This document shows positions 16,121 through 23,774 of a stretch of 64,000 nucleotides of DNA, one piece after another (position 1 is the stretch's first letter; every line of letters starts with the position of its first letter). The notes below the pieces were generated by a model. The model made no database searches. It worked only from the letters and a program-made list of their open reading frames with translations, and had not been told where the DNA came from. A program made the translations under genes and the position numbers. The stretch comes from a virus: the IMG/VR virus record IMGVR_UViG_3300047375_001083, positions 20,038 to 84,037 of that record; one strand, written 5' to 3'.

Positions 16121-16963
16121 TCAGTAAATCCTCCCTCTTGAGCTGACTAGGAGTGGGAAAGGATCAAAGCAGTCTTGGTCTGAGTGGTACAGATCTTCAC
16201 ATAGGAGGAGGTCAGTTACTCTGACTTCAATGTGCTTCGTAGTGGGGCTGTGTTCTTTCCCAAGAAAGTCTCTCATCTCTTTGACAGAGATGCCCACCCG
16301 TAGTGCTTCTTCCTTTAGCTCATTCTTAGACAAATAGCGAGGGTGTTCGTAGTTGGGGTGAGACTTGAGACGTACCGACTTGATCTTGAAGAATAAGAAG
16401 ATCTTAGTGTGCGTGAGAAACAGTCCTTCAAGACCGCCTCCAATAAAGCGACCCACCGAAAAGAAAACAGGCTCGTCGAGGTCTGCTACAGGCATAAGGT
16501 TCGTAGCGACGAAGCCTGATAACTCTGAGGACGCGGTGTCCACTTGCTGATTAACTCCTCTGAGCAAAGCCCTTAGCTTTTTTTTCTTTCTGTCATAGCG
16601 CCACGCTCTGATGTCATCGGTGTAGTCAACTAGATTCGGCTCTAAGAAGCAGAAGGTTTTGAGAGGTAGGCTTGCCCTGTCTCTCTTTAAGGCTTTCAGG
16701 CGAACCTTATACTCGCGAGTGGTCTTGTATCGAGCTCTGCTGACCTCAGTAATGGGGTCATTGTCTTGAGGCTTGTAACTGAAGACATCACTATTTCTTA
16801 GTGCCTCTAGACCTTCCCACAAGCATCTCTTCTGATTAAAGGAGCTGATGCACTTGGGAAAGAACCTCTGATAGCTCGCCTTGCACTCTTCGAGCCTCTT
16901 CTCAAAAGCATGGGCGTTCAAAGGGATAGAAACCAATATTAAGAAAGTAAATAGATTCTTCAT
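16121..16963 (-). CDS. Secreted or periplasmic protein of unknown function
   Basis: 280 residues. A clear Sec signal peptide is present at residues 1-19 (hydrophobic core FTFLILVSIPL, cleavage after AHA). The mature part has eight or so cysteines, consistent with disulfides outside the cytoplasm, and a basic helix around residues 120-135. No family is recognised. It is embedded between Mre11 and the RecB-like nuclease and overlaps Mre11 by 4 nt, although an exported protein has no obvious role in recombination. It may act in superinfection exclusion or cell-surface alteration. Confidence 0.7.
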   Translation of the reverse strand: MKNLFTFLILVSIPLNAHAFEKRLEECKASYQRFFPKCISSFNQKRCLWEGLEALRNSDVFSYKPQDNDPITEVSRARYKTTREYKVRLKALKRDRASLPLKTFCFLEPNLVDYTDDIRAWRYDRKKKKLRALLRGVNQQVDTASSELSGFVATNLMPVADLDEPVFFSVGRFIGGGLEGLFLTHTKIFLFFKIKSVRLKSHPNYEHPRYLSKNELKEEALRVGISVKEMRDFLGKEHSPTTKHIEVRVTDLLLCEDLYHSDQDCFDPFPLLVSSRGRIY

Positions 16964-17934
16964 TTCGCTGTCTCCTCCAAGTAAGATATGACCTTCTCCC
17001 TCACTTCATTTGAGAGAGACATTCCGCTGACCTTATCAATGAGCGTCATGCCCGACCAACCTGATGTAGCTACAGCCTTCATCTTCTCAACAATCTCTAT
17101 CATGCGATCTGAGTCCTCATTCTCTCTCACCGCTTCCTCTATCTTAAAAGCATCCTTTGTATCCCTCACGGGTACGTTGTGGCGCGTGAATCTGATCCCT
17201 TCTTTCGTGGCTTCAACCTCTACTACACAAGGCTTCCGATCTAAGTCGTCTAGGTGGAGCGACCCTCTCGTTAAAGAACCCACATTGACTACTGTAGAGC
17301 CGTTCTTAAGAGTCTTTATGCCCTGATCCTTATGCCAATGACCAAAGAACCAACCATCAACTCCCTGTATGGAGTTCAGAAAGTCATACCCGATGATATC
17401 CTCACCCTCAAACATCGAGCCTGTCTTTCCGCGCCTCGCTAGAAGATGACAAGCCACGAGCAAGTAGTCCTCATCTTTCTTAGTGATAGATGAGAGCCTA
17501 TCGAAGTCATACTCCACCCCATGATAAGGGATTCCGACCACTCTGACTTTGACTCCATCACCCTCTAAGATTATTTCTTTCTCGTCTCCGAACTGCTTGA
17601 ACACACCCGAAGAGAAGAGGACACCTAGAGGTTGCTCAGGTAGGTAGTCGATGTTGCCATACTTAACATCATGATTCCCAACGAGCGCATAGACAGGACA
17701 GGGGTATTCTGAGTGAGTCTCACAGCTCTTTCTAACAAGGTTGTGGGAGTTTTTAGCGGGCGACTTAACGTCGAAGAAATCGCCCCCATCAATCACAGCG
17801 TCAGCTCCTATCTCTTTCGCTTTCTCTCCAACCCATTTGAGTTTCTTAACCACATCGGCGCACCAATCTCCTGTGCGTCGGCGCGGTGTCCTATCTCCCA
17901 TATGAACATCTGTTCGCCACACTAGCTTAGGCAT
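16960..17934 (-). CDS. Mre11/SbcD-like metallophosphoesterase nuclease
   Basis: 324 residues. All calcineurin-like phosphoesterase motifs are visible: TDVHMGD (D-x-H), IDGGDFFD, VGNHD, ACHLL and GHWHKD. This is the nuclease partner of Rad50/SbcC, acting on DNA ends and hairpins. It overlaps the downstream end of the Rad50 N-terminal-half gene by 13 nt, so the two are coupled. The C-terminal 60 residues are helical, as expected for Rad50 coiled-coil binding. Confidence 0.9.
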   Translation of the reverse strand: MPKLVWRTDVHMGDRTPRRRTGDWCADVVKKLKWVGEKAKEIGADAVIDGGDFFDVKSPAKNSHNLVRKSCETHSEYPCPVYALVGNHDVKYGNIDYLPEQPLGVLFSSGVFKQFGDEKEIILEGDGVKVRVVGIPYHGVEYDFDRLSSITKKDEDYLLVACHLLARRGKTGSMFEGEDIIGYDFLNSIQGVDGWFFGHWHKDQGIKTLKNGSTVVNVGSLTRGSLHLDDLDRKPCVVEVEATKEGIRFTRHNVPVRDTKDAFKIEEAVRENEDSDRMIEIVEKMKAVATSGWSGMTLIDKVSGMSLSNEVREKVISYLEETAK

Positions 17935-19052
17935 GAGTCTCCCTCTCTCAGACAGACAGGGCAGATGCCCTCTGTAATCTTCTTCTGAACCATTGTTCTT
18001 TCCTTTCCGAGAGTCCGAATCTCTTTCTCAACGAGGACGATACCCCAACCGAGCTTCTTCTTTCTCTCTAGCATATTGATCGTCTCAGAGTGGTCCTCCA
18101 TCGGGATCAGCTCAGGTGCTTTTGCTATATCGGAAAGCACCCCTACTGCGCGACTGAGCTTGACCCTTCGAGCCCTTAGCCTCTCTATCTCTGAGGTGTC
18201 TCTCACGTTTGGAGTCACAGGAGCGGAGTAACTATCGAGTCCGACCTCAATGATTAAGATAAGGTTCTCTATCTTGTTTTTCTTTCTTCTCGCGGTTACG
18301 GCTTCATCTAGGTGACTGAACTTCGATTGGTCGAGCTTAGGTAAAGTCACGCGATCTGCTTCAGAAAGAGCGTCGATGATCGAGGTGATCTTGGCTCTTT
18401 TTTCTGCGAGCTTCTCCGCTTTAAGAAGAAGAGCCTCAGTCTCGTTCTTTCTCTGCTCAGCTTGCTCGTAAGAAAGGACTTTGGAGTAGTCAAAACCCAC
18501 ATAGGCATTGAGGTTACTCTGAGCTTGCGTTAGGTCTTCTCTCTTGACCTTCATTCTCGACTTGATATCTCGGACTTCTGATCGCGCTTTTGCAGATGCT
18601 TTCTCAAGCTGTTGGATCACATTAACATCAGAGAGCGCAGAGGACAGTGCGCTTGGAGGGAGGTCTAAGAGAAAGATGTTTTGAAACTGCTTCGCGATCT
18701 GAGGGTACAGCTCTTTCCCATCGACCTCTACACCGCTGACACCTAGACTCTTAACTTCGTCAGGGACACCCGATCCAACCTTAGCGATCTCTTTCCCATT
18801 TACAACATACCGATTGACCTTCTTGCCCTTCTCCCATAGGACTTCATTCCCATCTTCAAAGGAGACGCACACAGAAGAATGAGACTCGCCATTCCTCACA
18901 TGAGCATTACCTCTAAGATTCGTGAACACCCCATTGAAAGCGCGAGCGAGAGCCGACTTTCCGATGCTGTTCTCACCTGTGATCACAGTGAGTCCTTTAA
19001 CCTCTATCTCTGTGTTCTTGATAGACTGAAAGTTCTCTACTTTGATCTTCAT
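17922..19052 (-). CDS. N-terminal half of a split Rad50/SbcC ATPase ending at a zinc hook
   Basis: 376 residues. It begins MKIKVENFQSIKN, then Walker A TGENSIGKSALAR (about residues 25-37), a Q-loop region KQFQNIFLLDLP, then coiled coil, and ends 7 residues after GICPVC (CPVC zinc hook). It therefore has half of a Rad50; signature and Walker B are missing and lie in the gene at 12862-13479. The start at 19052 is chosen because the Rad50 fold begins there; an upstream in-frame ATG at 19115 lacks a ribosome binding site and a conserved N terminus. It overlaps the downstream Mre11 gene. Confidence 0.88.
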   Translation of the reverse strand: MKIKVENFQSIKNTEIEVKGLTVITGENSIGKSALARAFNGVFTNLRGNAHVRNGESHSSVCVSFEDGNEVLWEKGKKVNRYVVNGKEIAKVGSGVPDEVKSLGVSGVEVDGKELYPQIAKQFQNIFLLDLPPSALSSALSDVNVIQQLEKASAKARSEVRDIKSRMKVKREDLTQAQSNLNAYVGFDYSKVLSYEQAEQRKNETEALLLKAEKLAEKRAKITSIIDALSEADRVTLPKLDQSKFSHLDEAVTARRKKNKIENLILIIEVGLDSYSAPVTPNVRDTSEIERLRARRVKLSRAVGVLSDIAKAPELIPMEDHSETINMLERKKKLGWGIVLVEKEIRTLGKERTMVQKKITEGICPVCLREGDSCLS

Positions 19053-19066
19053 GGTTTCTCTCTTTC

Positions 19067-19327
19067 TTAGAGTGGGTGAGGCAACTTGCGACGCCTTCTT
19101 CTTAAGCTCATCCACTTATGAACACTAATATCAGCCGATCTGCAAGAGGACTTAGAAAATACACCTCTCTTCAGAAAGTCTCGGTAGTGTTCTTTCTCGC
19201 CCACGAAAAAAAGGCGCTCACGGCTGTCTCTACATGCATACAAAGTTACCTTTTCATCAGGCTTCGCTTTATACGCATTAACGATCATCGTGAAGATGAG
19301 AAGGATCAATAAGAAATACGCTTTCAC
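19067..19327 (-). CDS. Small exported or membrane-anchored protein
   Basis: 86 residues. The N terminus (about residues 4-18, YFLLILLIFTMIVNA) is a signal peptide or anchor; the rest is basic with two cysteines. The start is GTG overlapping the RecA-like stop (GTGA). It ends just before the Rad50 N-half gene. The function is unknown. Like the exported protein at 16121-16963, it is inserted in the recombination operon. Confidence 0.6.
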   Translation of the reverse strand: MKAYFLLILLIFTMIVNAYKAKPDEKVTLYACRDSRERLFFVGEKEHYRDFLKRGVFSKSSCRSADISVHKWMSLRRRRRKLPHPL

Positions 19328-20487
19328 AAATCCCCTAGAAGATCGTCATCCTCATCGCCTCCGAGATTTGCGAGATCCTCAAGGCTCGGCGCTTCTTCGC
19401 TCTTCGCTTTCTTCGGGTCAGCGAGGAACGGCTTAACTTGAGCGAAAATCTGAGAGACGTGATCGTCGGTGAGCATATCCTTGAAAGAGTTAAGACCTTG
19501 ACCTCGAACCTCACCCTCACTCCCCGTCCAAGAGAACCAAGATCCCTTCTTGCTTACCACGCCTGTCTTAACGCCAAGCTCAAGGACAGTACGGACGTTA
19601 TCGACACCTTCTCCCGACATCAGATAGAAATCAACTTCCTTGTGCGCCGAGTCAGAAACCTTGCACTTGTCGAGCTTCGCCCTCACCGCAGTACCGAGTA
19701 CGGTTTCCACGACCTTTCCTTGCATACCGTCCCACTGTTTTCCTTTCTCTTTTCCGACTACGCGAAGCATAATCTGAAGGGTCGAGTAGAACGTCCAAGC
19801 CTTACCACCTTGAGGGATCTTCTTAGGGCCTGCGAAGGACATTCCCCCGATGGACTCACGGAGCTGAGAAATGCCTATTATTGCAGTCTCAGAGGATTTG
19901 ATCTTACTCTTGATCTTAGGGAGGTAGGTGCTCCAAAGACGAGCGTTAAGACCTACGGGCGTAGGGCCATCGTCATTCTTTTCAAAGACGGCTTTCGGAA
20001 CAGCCGCGCCCACAGAGTCGATGACGATGAGGTCTACTCCCGCATCAGTCATGGTAAAGATGTAGCGCAGTCCCGCCTCAAGAGTATCAGGCTGAATCAG
20101 GAGAAACTTGGAGGGGTCAGAAACAGGAACACCTAAGACTGAGGCGTATCTATGGTCAACTTCGTGCTCCCAATCAATATAAACACAAGTACCGCCCTCC
20201 GCGCACACCTGAGCGGCAGTCTGAAGCGCGATTGTAGTCTTTCCCGCACCCGCCAAGCCGTAAAGGTTTGTGATATTTCCTTTCGGTATTCCTGGACATG
20301 GGCGCACTCCATGTTCGTTCTCTTTCCCCCCGATGAGATAATCGAGAGCTACTGACCCTGTTGAAACGTGAGGTCTGCTTTCTTTAAGACTGTTTGGGTC
20401 GAGAGAAACAACATGATCCTCTTTCAAAACGCCTGCTACGACTTTTGCCGCCGCCATTAAATCTGTCTTTCTCTTTCCTTTAGCCAT
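19324..20487 (-). CDS. recA: RecA-like recombinase
   Basis: 387 residues, near RecA length. Walker A is GLAGAGKTTIALQ (about residues 75-87), Walker B LIVIDSVGAAVP (about residues 153-164), with a RecA-type SQLRES segment (L2-proximal) after residue 207. It forms filaments for strand exchange with the SSB and UvsY-like proteins encoded on the right. The C terminus is very acidic, ending DEDDDLLGDL, like other replication proteins here. First gene of a leftward operon with Rad50-N and Mre11; a CTCTGATATAAG box lies 44 nt upstream. Confidence 0.92.
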   Translation of the reverse strand: MAKGKRKTDLMAAAKVVAGVLKEDHVVSLDPNSLKESRPHVSTGSVALDYLIGGKENEHGVRPCPGIPKGNITNLYGLAGAGKTTIALQTAAQVCAEGGTCVYIDWEHEVDHRYASVLGVPVSDPSKFLLIQPDTLEAGLRYIFTMTDAGVDLIVIDSVGAAVPKAVFEKNDDGPTPVGLNARLWSTYLPKIKSKIKSSETAIIGISQLRESIGGMSFAGPKKIPQGGKAWTFYSTLQIMLRVVGKEKGKQWDGMQGKVVETVLGTAVRAKLDKCKVSDSAHKEVDFYLMSGEGVDNVRTVLELGVKTGVVSKKGSWFSWTGSEGEVRGQGLNSFKDMLTDDHVSQIFAQVKPFLADPKKAKSEEAPSLEDLANLGGDEDDDLLGDL

Positions 20488-20530
20488 GTTCTCGGCTTCC
20501 TTTCCTCTTAGGGATCAAAGGTGACACACC

Positions 20531-20542
20531 CTTATATCAGAG
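20531..20542 (-). promoter_or_regulatory. CTCTGATAT-box putative promoter for the recA operon
   Basis: The minus strand reads CTCTGATATAAG, 44 nt before the ATG at 20487, and belongs to the shared TTCTGATAT set. It is the only clear element in the 83-nt gap between recA and the RuvC-like gene. Confidence 0.6.
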
Positions 20543-20570
20543 TCGTGAGGGCGCACACCGAATAAAAAAC

Positions 20571-21221
20571 TTAATCTTCAGACCAACGGAAATATCTGTC
20601 GTTTTCCTTGTAGGTTATGCCTTTCCTTTTGGTCTTGCCCGCCTTCTTTCCGCGCACATATTTCTCATAATCAGTGAATTGCCTACGCTCTAAGTCTGAG
20701 AGATCATCTCGGGTGATCGTACCCTCGGTCAGTTGCCAAAACCGACCCGCAGTGCGCCCGACCCAATAAGCGTCTGCTTGGTGGTGATTCCACCTCTTCG
20801 CGCCCTGACCCTCAGTGGCTTCCTTAACCGCGTCCACCATGTCTCCTTTCTGCATCTTCCACCCTTTCGGTCGATTTAAGAAAGAAGCGGCGTGAGCTTT
20901 GACTTGATTGGGCGACAAGTACACCGTGTCACACTTCTCTAGCATGAGAGCTTCGTTAGAGTAGAGAAAGAGTCCGTACATACCCTCAGAGTAAAGGTCG
21001 TTGAAGATGGGTGACTCGATACCTACTCTGAGCGTCTTATCAGGGTGATCTGCTCGTACTTTCTGAACGACTTCTCGCAGACCTTCTCTGAGAAAGACAT
21101 ACCTCTCAACGAAGACCATGCTCGCTTCTGTAGACATCATTCCTTTGTCTAAGAAGATGCCGTCATCTTCCATGAGAACCCACCCGAAGTTTCGGAGAGA
21201 GGGGTCTAATCCAAGTATCAT
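20571..21221 (-). CDS. RuvC-like Holliday junction resolvase
   Basis: 216 residues. The RNase H-fold acidic residues are in place: ILGLDPSLRNFGW (first Asp), RVGIESP (Glu) and NHHQADAYWVG (C-terminal Asp). The middle VYLSPNQVKAHAA matches the substrate-loop helix of RuvC-type enzymes. The C-terminal 50 residues are basic. The start at 21221 follows AAAGGAG; an upstream in-frame start at 21254 would add 11 residues before the first strand and is disfavoured. Role: resolving branched DNA before packaging. Confidence 0.85.
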   Translation of the reverse strand: MILGLDPSLRNFGWVLMEDDGIFLDKGMMSTEASMVFVERYVFLREGLREVVQKVRADHPDKTLRVGIESPIFNDLYSEGMYGLFLYSNEALMLEKCDTVYLSPNQVKAHAASFLNRPKGWKMQKGDMVDAVKEATEGQGAKRWNHHQADAYWVGRTAGRFWQLTEGTITRDDLSDLERRQFTDYEKYVRGKKAGKTKRKGITYKENDRYFRWSED

Positions 21222-21288
21222 ATGTAATCTCCTTTCGATAAGTCTTACATCCACATACTGTGTGTATACTAACTAAGGAGGCTATTTG

Positions 21289-21393
21289 ATGTGTTTTTTA
21301 TTCTTACTTTTTATCTCTCTGCTCCCTCTGTTCTTCTCAGTGAAAATAGAGAGTCCTGAGTACAAAGCAGAGCGATGGTACGAGAGATATTAG
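21289..21393 (+). CDS. 34-residue membrane peptide, divergent from RuvC
   Basis: The ATG at 21289 follows an excellent AAGGAGG site and the frame closes at TAG 21391-21393, overlapping the convergent methyltransferase by 4 nt. The first 17 residues are strongly hydrophobic (FLFLLFISLLPLFF), then a short polar tail containing ESPEYKAERWYERY. It is a lone rightward micro-gene in a leftward block. Function unknown; a single-pass membrane toxin or leader peptide is possible. Confidence 0.55.
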   Translation: MCFLFLLFISLLPLFFSVKIESPEYKAERWYERY

Positions 21394-22091
21394 AAGAGGT
21401 CGAAGATGGAAAGAGTCCTCCCCTCTTTCTCTTCGGTCTTTCCTACCTCTGCTTCAGAGTTAACCTCAGTGCCTATGGGCATCCAATACCGAATACGCGC
21501 CTCGCAGATTTTAGCGTACTCAGGCTGAAGCTCTATCCCCACAAAGCAATGCCCTAAACGAGACATCGCAATGCCTGTCGTACCCGAGCCTAAGAATGGG
21601 TCTACAACAGTGGAGTTGGGTGGGGTGTCTCTAGCGCACCACTCCATGATAGAAATGGGCTTCACTGTAGGATGTGTGTTAGCTCGCGCCCCCTCTTTCT
21701 CAGGTGTTAATCCCGATTCTCTTTCTGAACGGCTCGCTTTTGACGTGTAATAAAAGCTCTCAGCGTCTTCTGCTACAAAGATTGCATCTCGAACCTCACA
21801 TCCAATGTCCTCTAACTCTATGACACCCTTATGTCCGATTAGGGTGTCTTCGCTTGGGATTAGCACGATGTGGGCGCCAGGTTTAAGTATTGAGAAAATA
21901 AGCTCCGCCTCTTTCTCAGTGGGTTCGGAAAGTAATATTAATCCATGAACAGAGGGCTTATAGGTTGGGATTATCCCACTGTTGTCTAGATACTTATCAT
22001 AGTCTATTTCTGAAGGCTTTGAGACGAGAACTAAAGCGTCCTCAATCGGAGGGGTTATCATCGCTAGGAAATAGTCGATCATTTCTTTCAT
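21390..22091 (-). CDS. DNA methyltransferase carrying the SAM-binding C-terminal lobe
   Basis: 233 residues. The C-terminal part has NTHPTVKPISIMEW and VVDPFLGSGTTGIAMSRLG (SAM-binding FxGxG motif I of beta-class amino-methyltransferases), followed by FVGIELQPEYAKI. The expected catalytic DPPY motif is not present at its usual place, where the sequence reads LILLSEPTE. That motif does occur in the separate gene at 22772-23353. Either this enzyme works with that partner, or it is an inactive paralogue. It overlaps the dCMP deaminase by 4 nt. Confidence 0.8.
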   Translation of the reverse strand: MKEMIDYFLAMITPPIEDALVLVSKPSEIDYDKYLDNSGIIPTYKPSVHGLILLSEPTEKEAELIFSILKPGAHIVLIPSEDTLIGHKGVIELEDIGCEVRDAIFVAEDAESFYYTSKASRSERESGLTPEKEGARANTHPTVKPISIMEWCARDTPPNSTVVDPFLGSGTTGIAMSRLGHCFVGIELQPEYAKICEARIRYWMPIGTEVNSEAEVGKTEEKEGRTLSIFDLF

Positions 22092-22564
22092 GGGTCTTCC
22101 TCTGTGGTAGGCAGTGCTTCGAGTGAGATGCCATTATTCTTGAGATATTCAAGACCCTCTATGTGATCTCCCGAAGATAGGTTGGGGGCGAATAGTTTCT
22201 CAATACCAGCATGATGTATCGCTTTCGCGCACATCAGGCATGGGTCGCAGTTGGCGATAAGCCATTTTCCAAGTGTAGATTGCCCTACCCTTGAAGCATT
22301 AAGTATTGCGTTCATTTCTGCGTGGTGACATCCGACATCGTTTCTCGTCCCGCTCGGGATAGCCATCTCTTCGCGTTCACAGAGATACTCCCCACCGCAG
22401 TATCTTTTGTCTGATCCTCTAGGAGTGCCGTTGTAACCCTCGCTGATTACCACATTAGTCTGAGGGTCAATGATAAGAGCACCCACTTTCCTACGAGGGC
22501 ATGGAGAGTTTGAGGATATCAAATCGCACTGAGCGACTCTTACTCTAAGATGCTTAGGGTTCAT
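22088..22564 (-). CDS. dCMP deaminase (ComEB-like cytidine deaminase fold)
   Basis: 158 residues. The zinc-dependent deaminase motifs are clear: CHHAEMNAIL (His ligand and catalytic Glu) and CDPCLMCAKAIHHAGI (Cys ligands PCxxC). The extra His/Cys cluster (CGGEYLCERE) fits phage and bacterial dCMP deaminases that bind a second metal. It makes dUMP for dTMP synthesis and so works with ribonucleotide reductase and MazG. It is translationally coupled on both sides (4-nt overlaps). Confidence 0.93.
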   Translation of the reverse strand: MNPKHLRVRVAQCDLISSNSPCPRRKVGALIIDPQTNVVISEGYNGTPRGSDKRYCGGEYLCEREEMAIPSGTRNDVGCHHAEMNAILNASRVGQSTLGKWLIANCDPCLMCAKAIHHAGIEKLFAPNLSSGDHIEGLEYLKNNGISLEALPTTEEDP

Positions 22565-22779
22565 TGTTTTCTGCGCTCAATTTCTCTCTGTAGATACCAA
22601 ACGGCTTTACTGAGGTCTTCAGTGGCTTTCTCTGAAGGTTTCTTTCCCGCTCTCAAGATGTACTTGACCGCAGACCCTAAAGAAAAGTTGAGGCGGAAAG
22701 CCTCTATCACGTCGATGGCTTCGATGCGCTCACTCTGATAGTGGTCAGGGTGGTCTACTTTCTCGTACTCTTTACTCAT
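22561..22779 (-). CDS. DUF3310-type small protein
   Basis: 72 residues matching the well-known phage pattern: VDHPDHYQSERIEAIDVIEA at the start, SLGSAVKYILRAGKK in the middle and EDLSKAVWYLQREIE at the end. Family members occur next to nucleotide-metabolism genes in many phages; the biochemical role is not established to my knowledge. It overlaps both the methyltransferase fragment upstream and the deaminase downstream. Confidence 0.88.
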   Translation of the reverse strand: MSKEYEKVDHPDHYQSERIEAIDVIEAFRLNFSLGSAVKYILRAGKKPSEKATEDLSKAVWYLQREIERRKQ

Positions 22780-23353
22780 GTTTTTCTTTCTTAATCCCTA
22801 CACACACAGGCTCCCATGAGGGTTTGAGCGCAGTCCCCCAACCTTCCCAAGTCTTTGCCTCTTCTGTGACGAGAGCTCTCACAGGTAAGTCTACTACTTT
22901 CTGAACAATACCCACAGCGCCTCTTCCGATCCCTCCGTAGCCTTGAGAGTCTTCCACTGAAACCCCCTTAGAGTAACCGACTATATCACCTTCTACACCC
23001 GCTCTCTTTTCAAACTGTTTCGAGAGGCTATGTGACTTTGGGAAGCCTGATCCGTAAGTCCATGCTTCTACCCGTAACTCTGAGAAGCCTATTTCTTCCA
23101 TCATCGCTATCAGATGATGGAAAGTCCTTGTGCCTGAGAAAGCCTTGAGGACTCCACTTGACTTAAGAACTCTGTGGGCTTCAGTTAGCCAAGCTCTATG
23201 CCATTCTCTCTGCTGACTACCGTCACCGATGTCATCCCATCCTTTAGACATAAACTTAAGTCCATAAGGAGGGTCGCAGATGATTGCGTCAACTGAGTTA
23301 TCTTCTAGGTCTTTGAGGCGATCTACACAATCACCTATCTTTATTTCTATCAT
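22772..23353 (-). CDS. DNA methyltransferase N-terminal lobe (DPPY catalytic half)
   Basis: 193 residues. It begins like phage adenine/cytosine-N4 methyltransferases and contains VDAIICDPPYGLKFMSKGWD (catalytic motif IV), then FSGTRTFHHL and YGSGFPKS. It stops at the point where homologues continue: the sequence ends WGTALKPSWEPVCVGIKK plus five residues. The missing middle block is encoded in the adjacent upstream gene (23350-23670), and a SAM-binding lobe in 21390-22091. It therefore looks like one fragment of a broken or split enzyme. Confidence 0.82.
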   Translation of the reverse strand: MIEIKIGDCVDRLKDLEDNSVDAIICDPPYGLKFMSKGWDDIGDGSQQREWHRAWLTEAHRVLKSSGVLKAFSGTRTFHHLIAMMEEIGFSELRVEAWTYGSGFPKSHSLSKQFEKRAGVEGDIVGYSKGVSVEDSQGYGGIGRGAVGIVQKVVDLPVRALVTEEAKTWEGWGTALKPSWEPVCVGIKKEKHE

Positions 23354-23670
23354 TGGTCATTATCTTTCTTGAACTGCTTAAAAAAATTTGACCCTTCACA
23401 TTTGATATTACTAGTTAAGAAGAAGTTAGCAGGCCATCTGCCCTTTTCTTTATACATCTGTATGTCAGAACCAACTTGCGCGACATGACCAGACCACCCG
23501 CTCTCTTTGTAGGAAGCTGTTTGCTGTCTTTGTCGGGCTTTGAAATTGATGCTTTCGTTATCATCAAAAGAAACTCTAGTGGCATCTATATTAATCGCCC
23601 CACATCCATGTTTAAGGGTGTTTTCAGCTACTGTCCCCTCTAAGGGTTTTCTAAGTAATGTGATGATCAT
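23350..23670 (-). CDS. DNA methyltransferase middle fragment (from a second gene copy)
   Basis: 106 residues. It begins with a few residues, then RKPLEGTVAENTLKHGCGAI and later GRWPANFFLTSN, which is the central block of phage beta-class DNA methyltransferases that normally follows the KPxxEPV segment. It has neither DPPY nor FxGxG. It sits just downstream of a 35-codon remnant of the methyltransferase N terminus (23667-23774), overlapping it as ATGA. It is best read as a surviving piece of a duplicated, internally deleted copy; it could still complement the N-terminal lobe. Confidence 0.72.
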   Translation of the reverse strand: MIITLLRKPLEGTVAENTLKHGCGAINIDATRVSFDDNESINFKARQRQQTASYKESGWSGHVAQVGSDIQMYKEKGRWPANFFLTSNIKCEGSNFFKQFKKDNDQ

Positions 23671-23774
23671 TTCTTAATCCTTATACATAGAGGATCACAG
23701 ATGATTGCGCCCACAGAGTTATCCTCTAGACCCTTGAGTCTTTCTGTGCCGTTATCTATCTTTATTTCTATCAT
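23667..23774 (-). pseudogene. 35-codon remnant of a duplicated methyltransferase N terminus
   Basis: The frame starts MIEIKIDNGTERLKGLEDNS, nearly the same as the intact copy at 23353 (MIEIKIGDCVDRLKDLEDNS). It breaks off at ICDP, where the catalytic DPPY would be, and then jumps to CIRIKK, which corresponds to the CVGIKK near the end of the intact copy. DNA on both sides of the jump is still clearly similar to the other copy. This is a direct duplication with an internal deletion of about 150 codons. The ATG follows the chaperonin stop directly. Confidence 0.75.

Noticed and set aside
19438-20136. 232-codon plus-strand frame opposite recA
   Set aside because: It is fully antisense to the well-conserved RecA-like gene and shows no domain.
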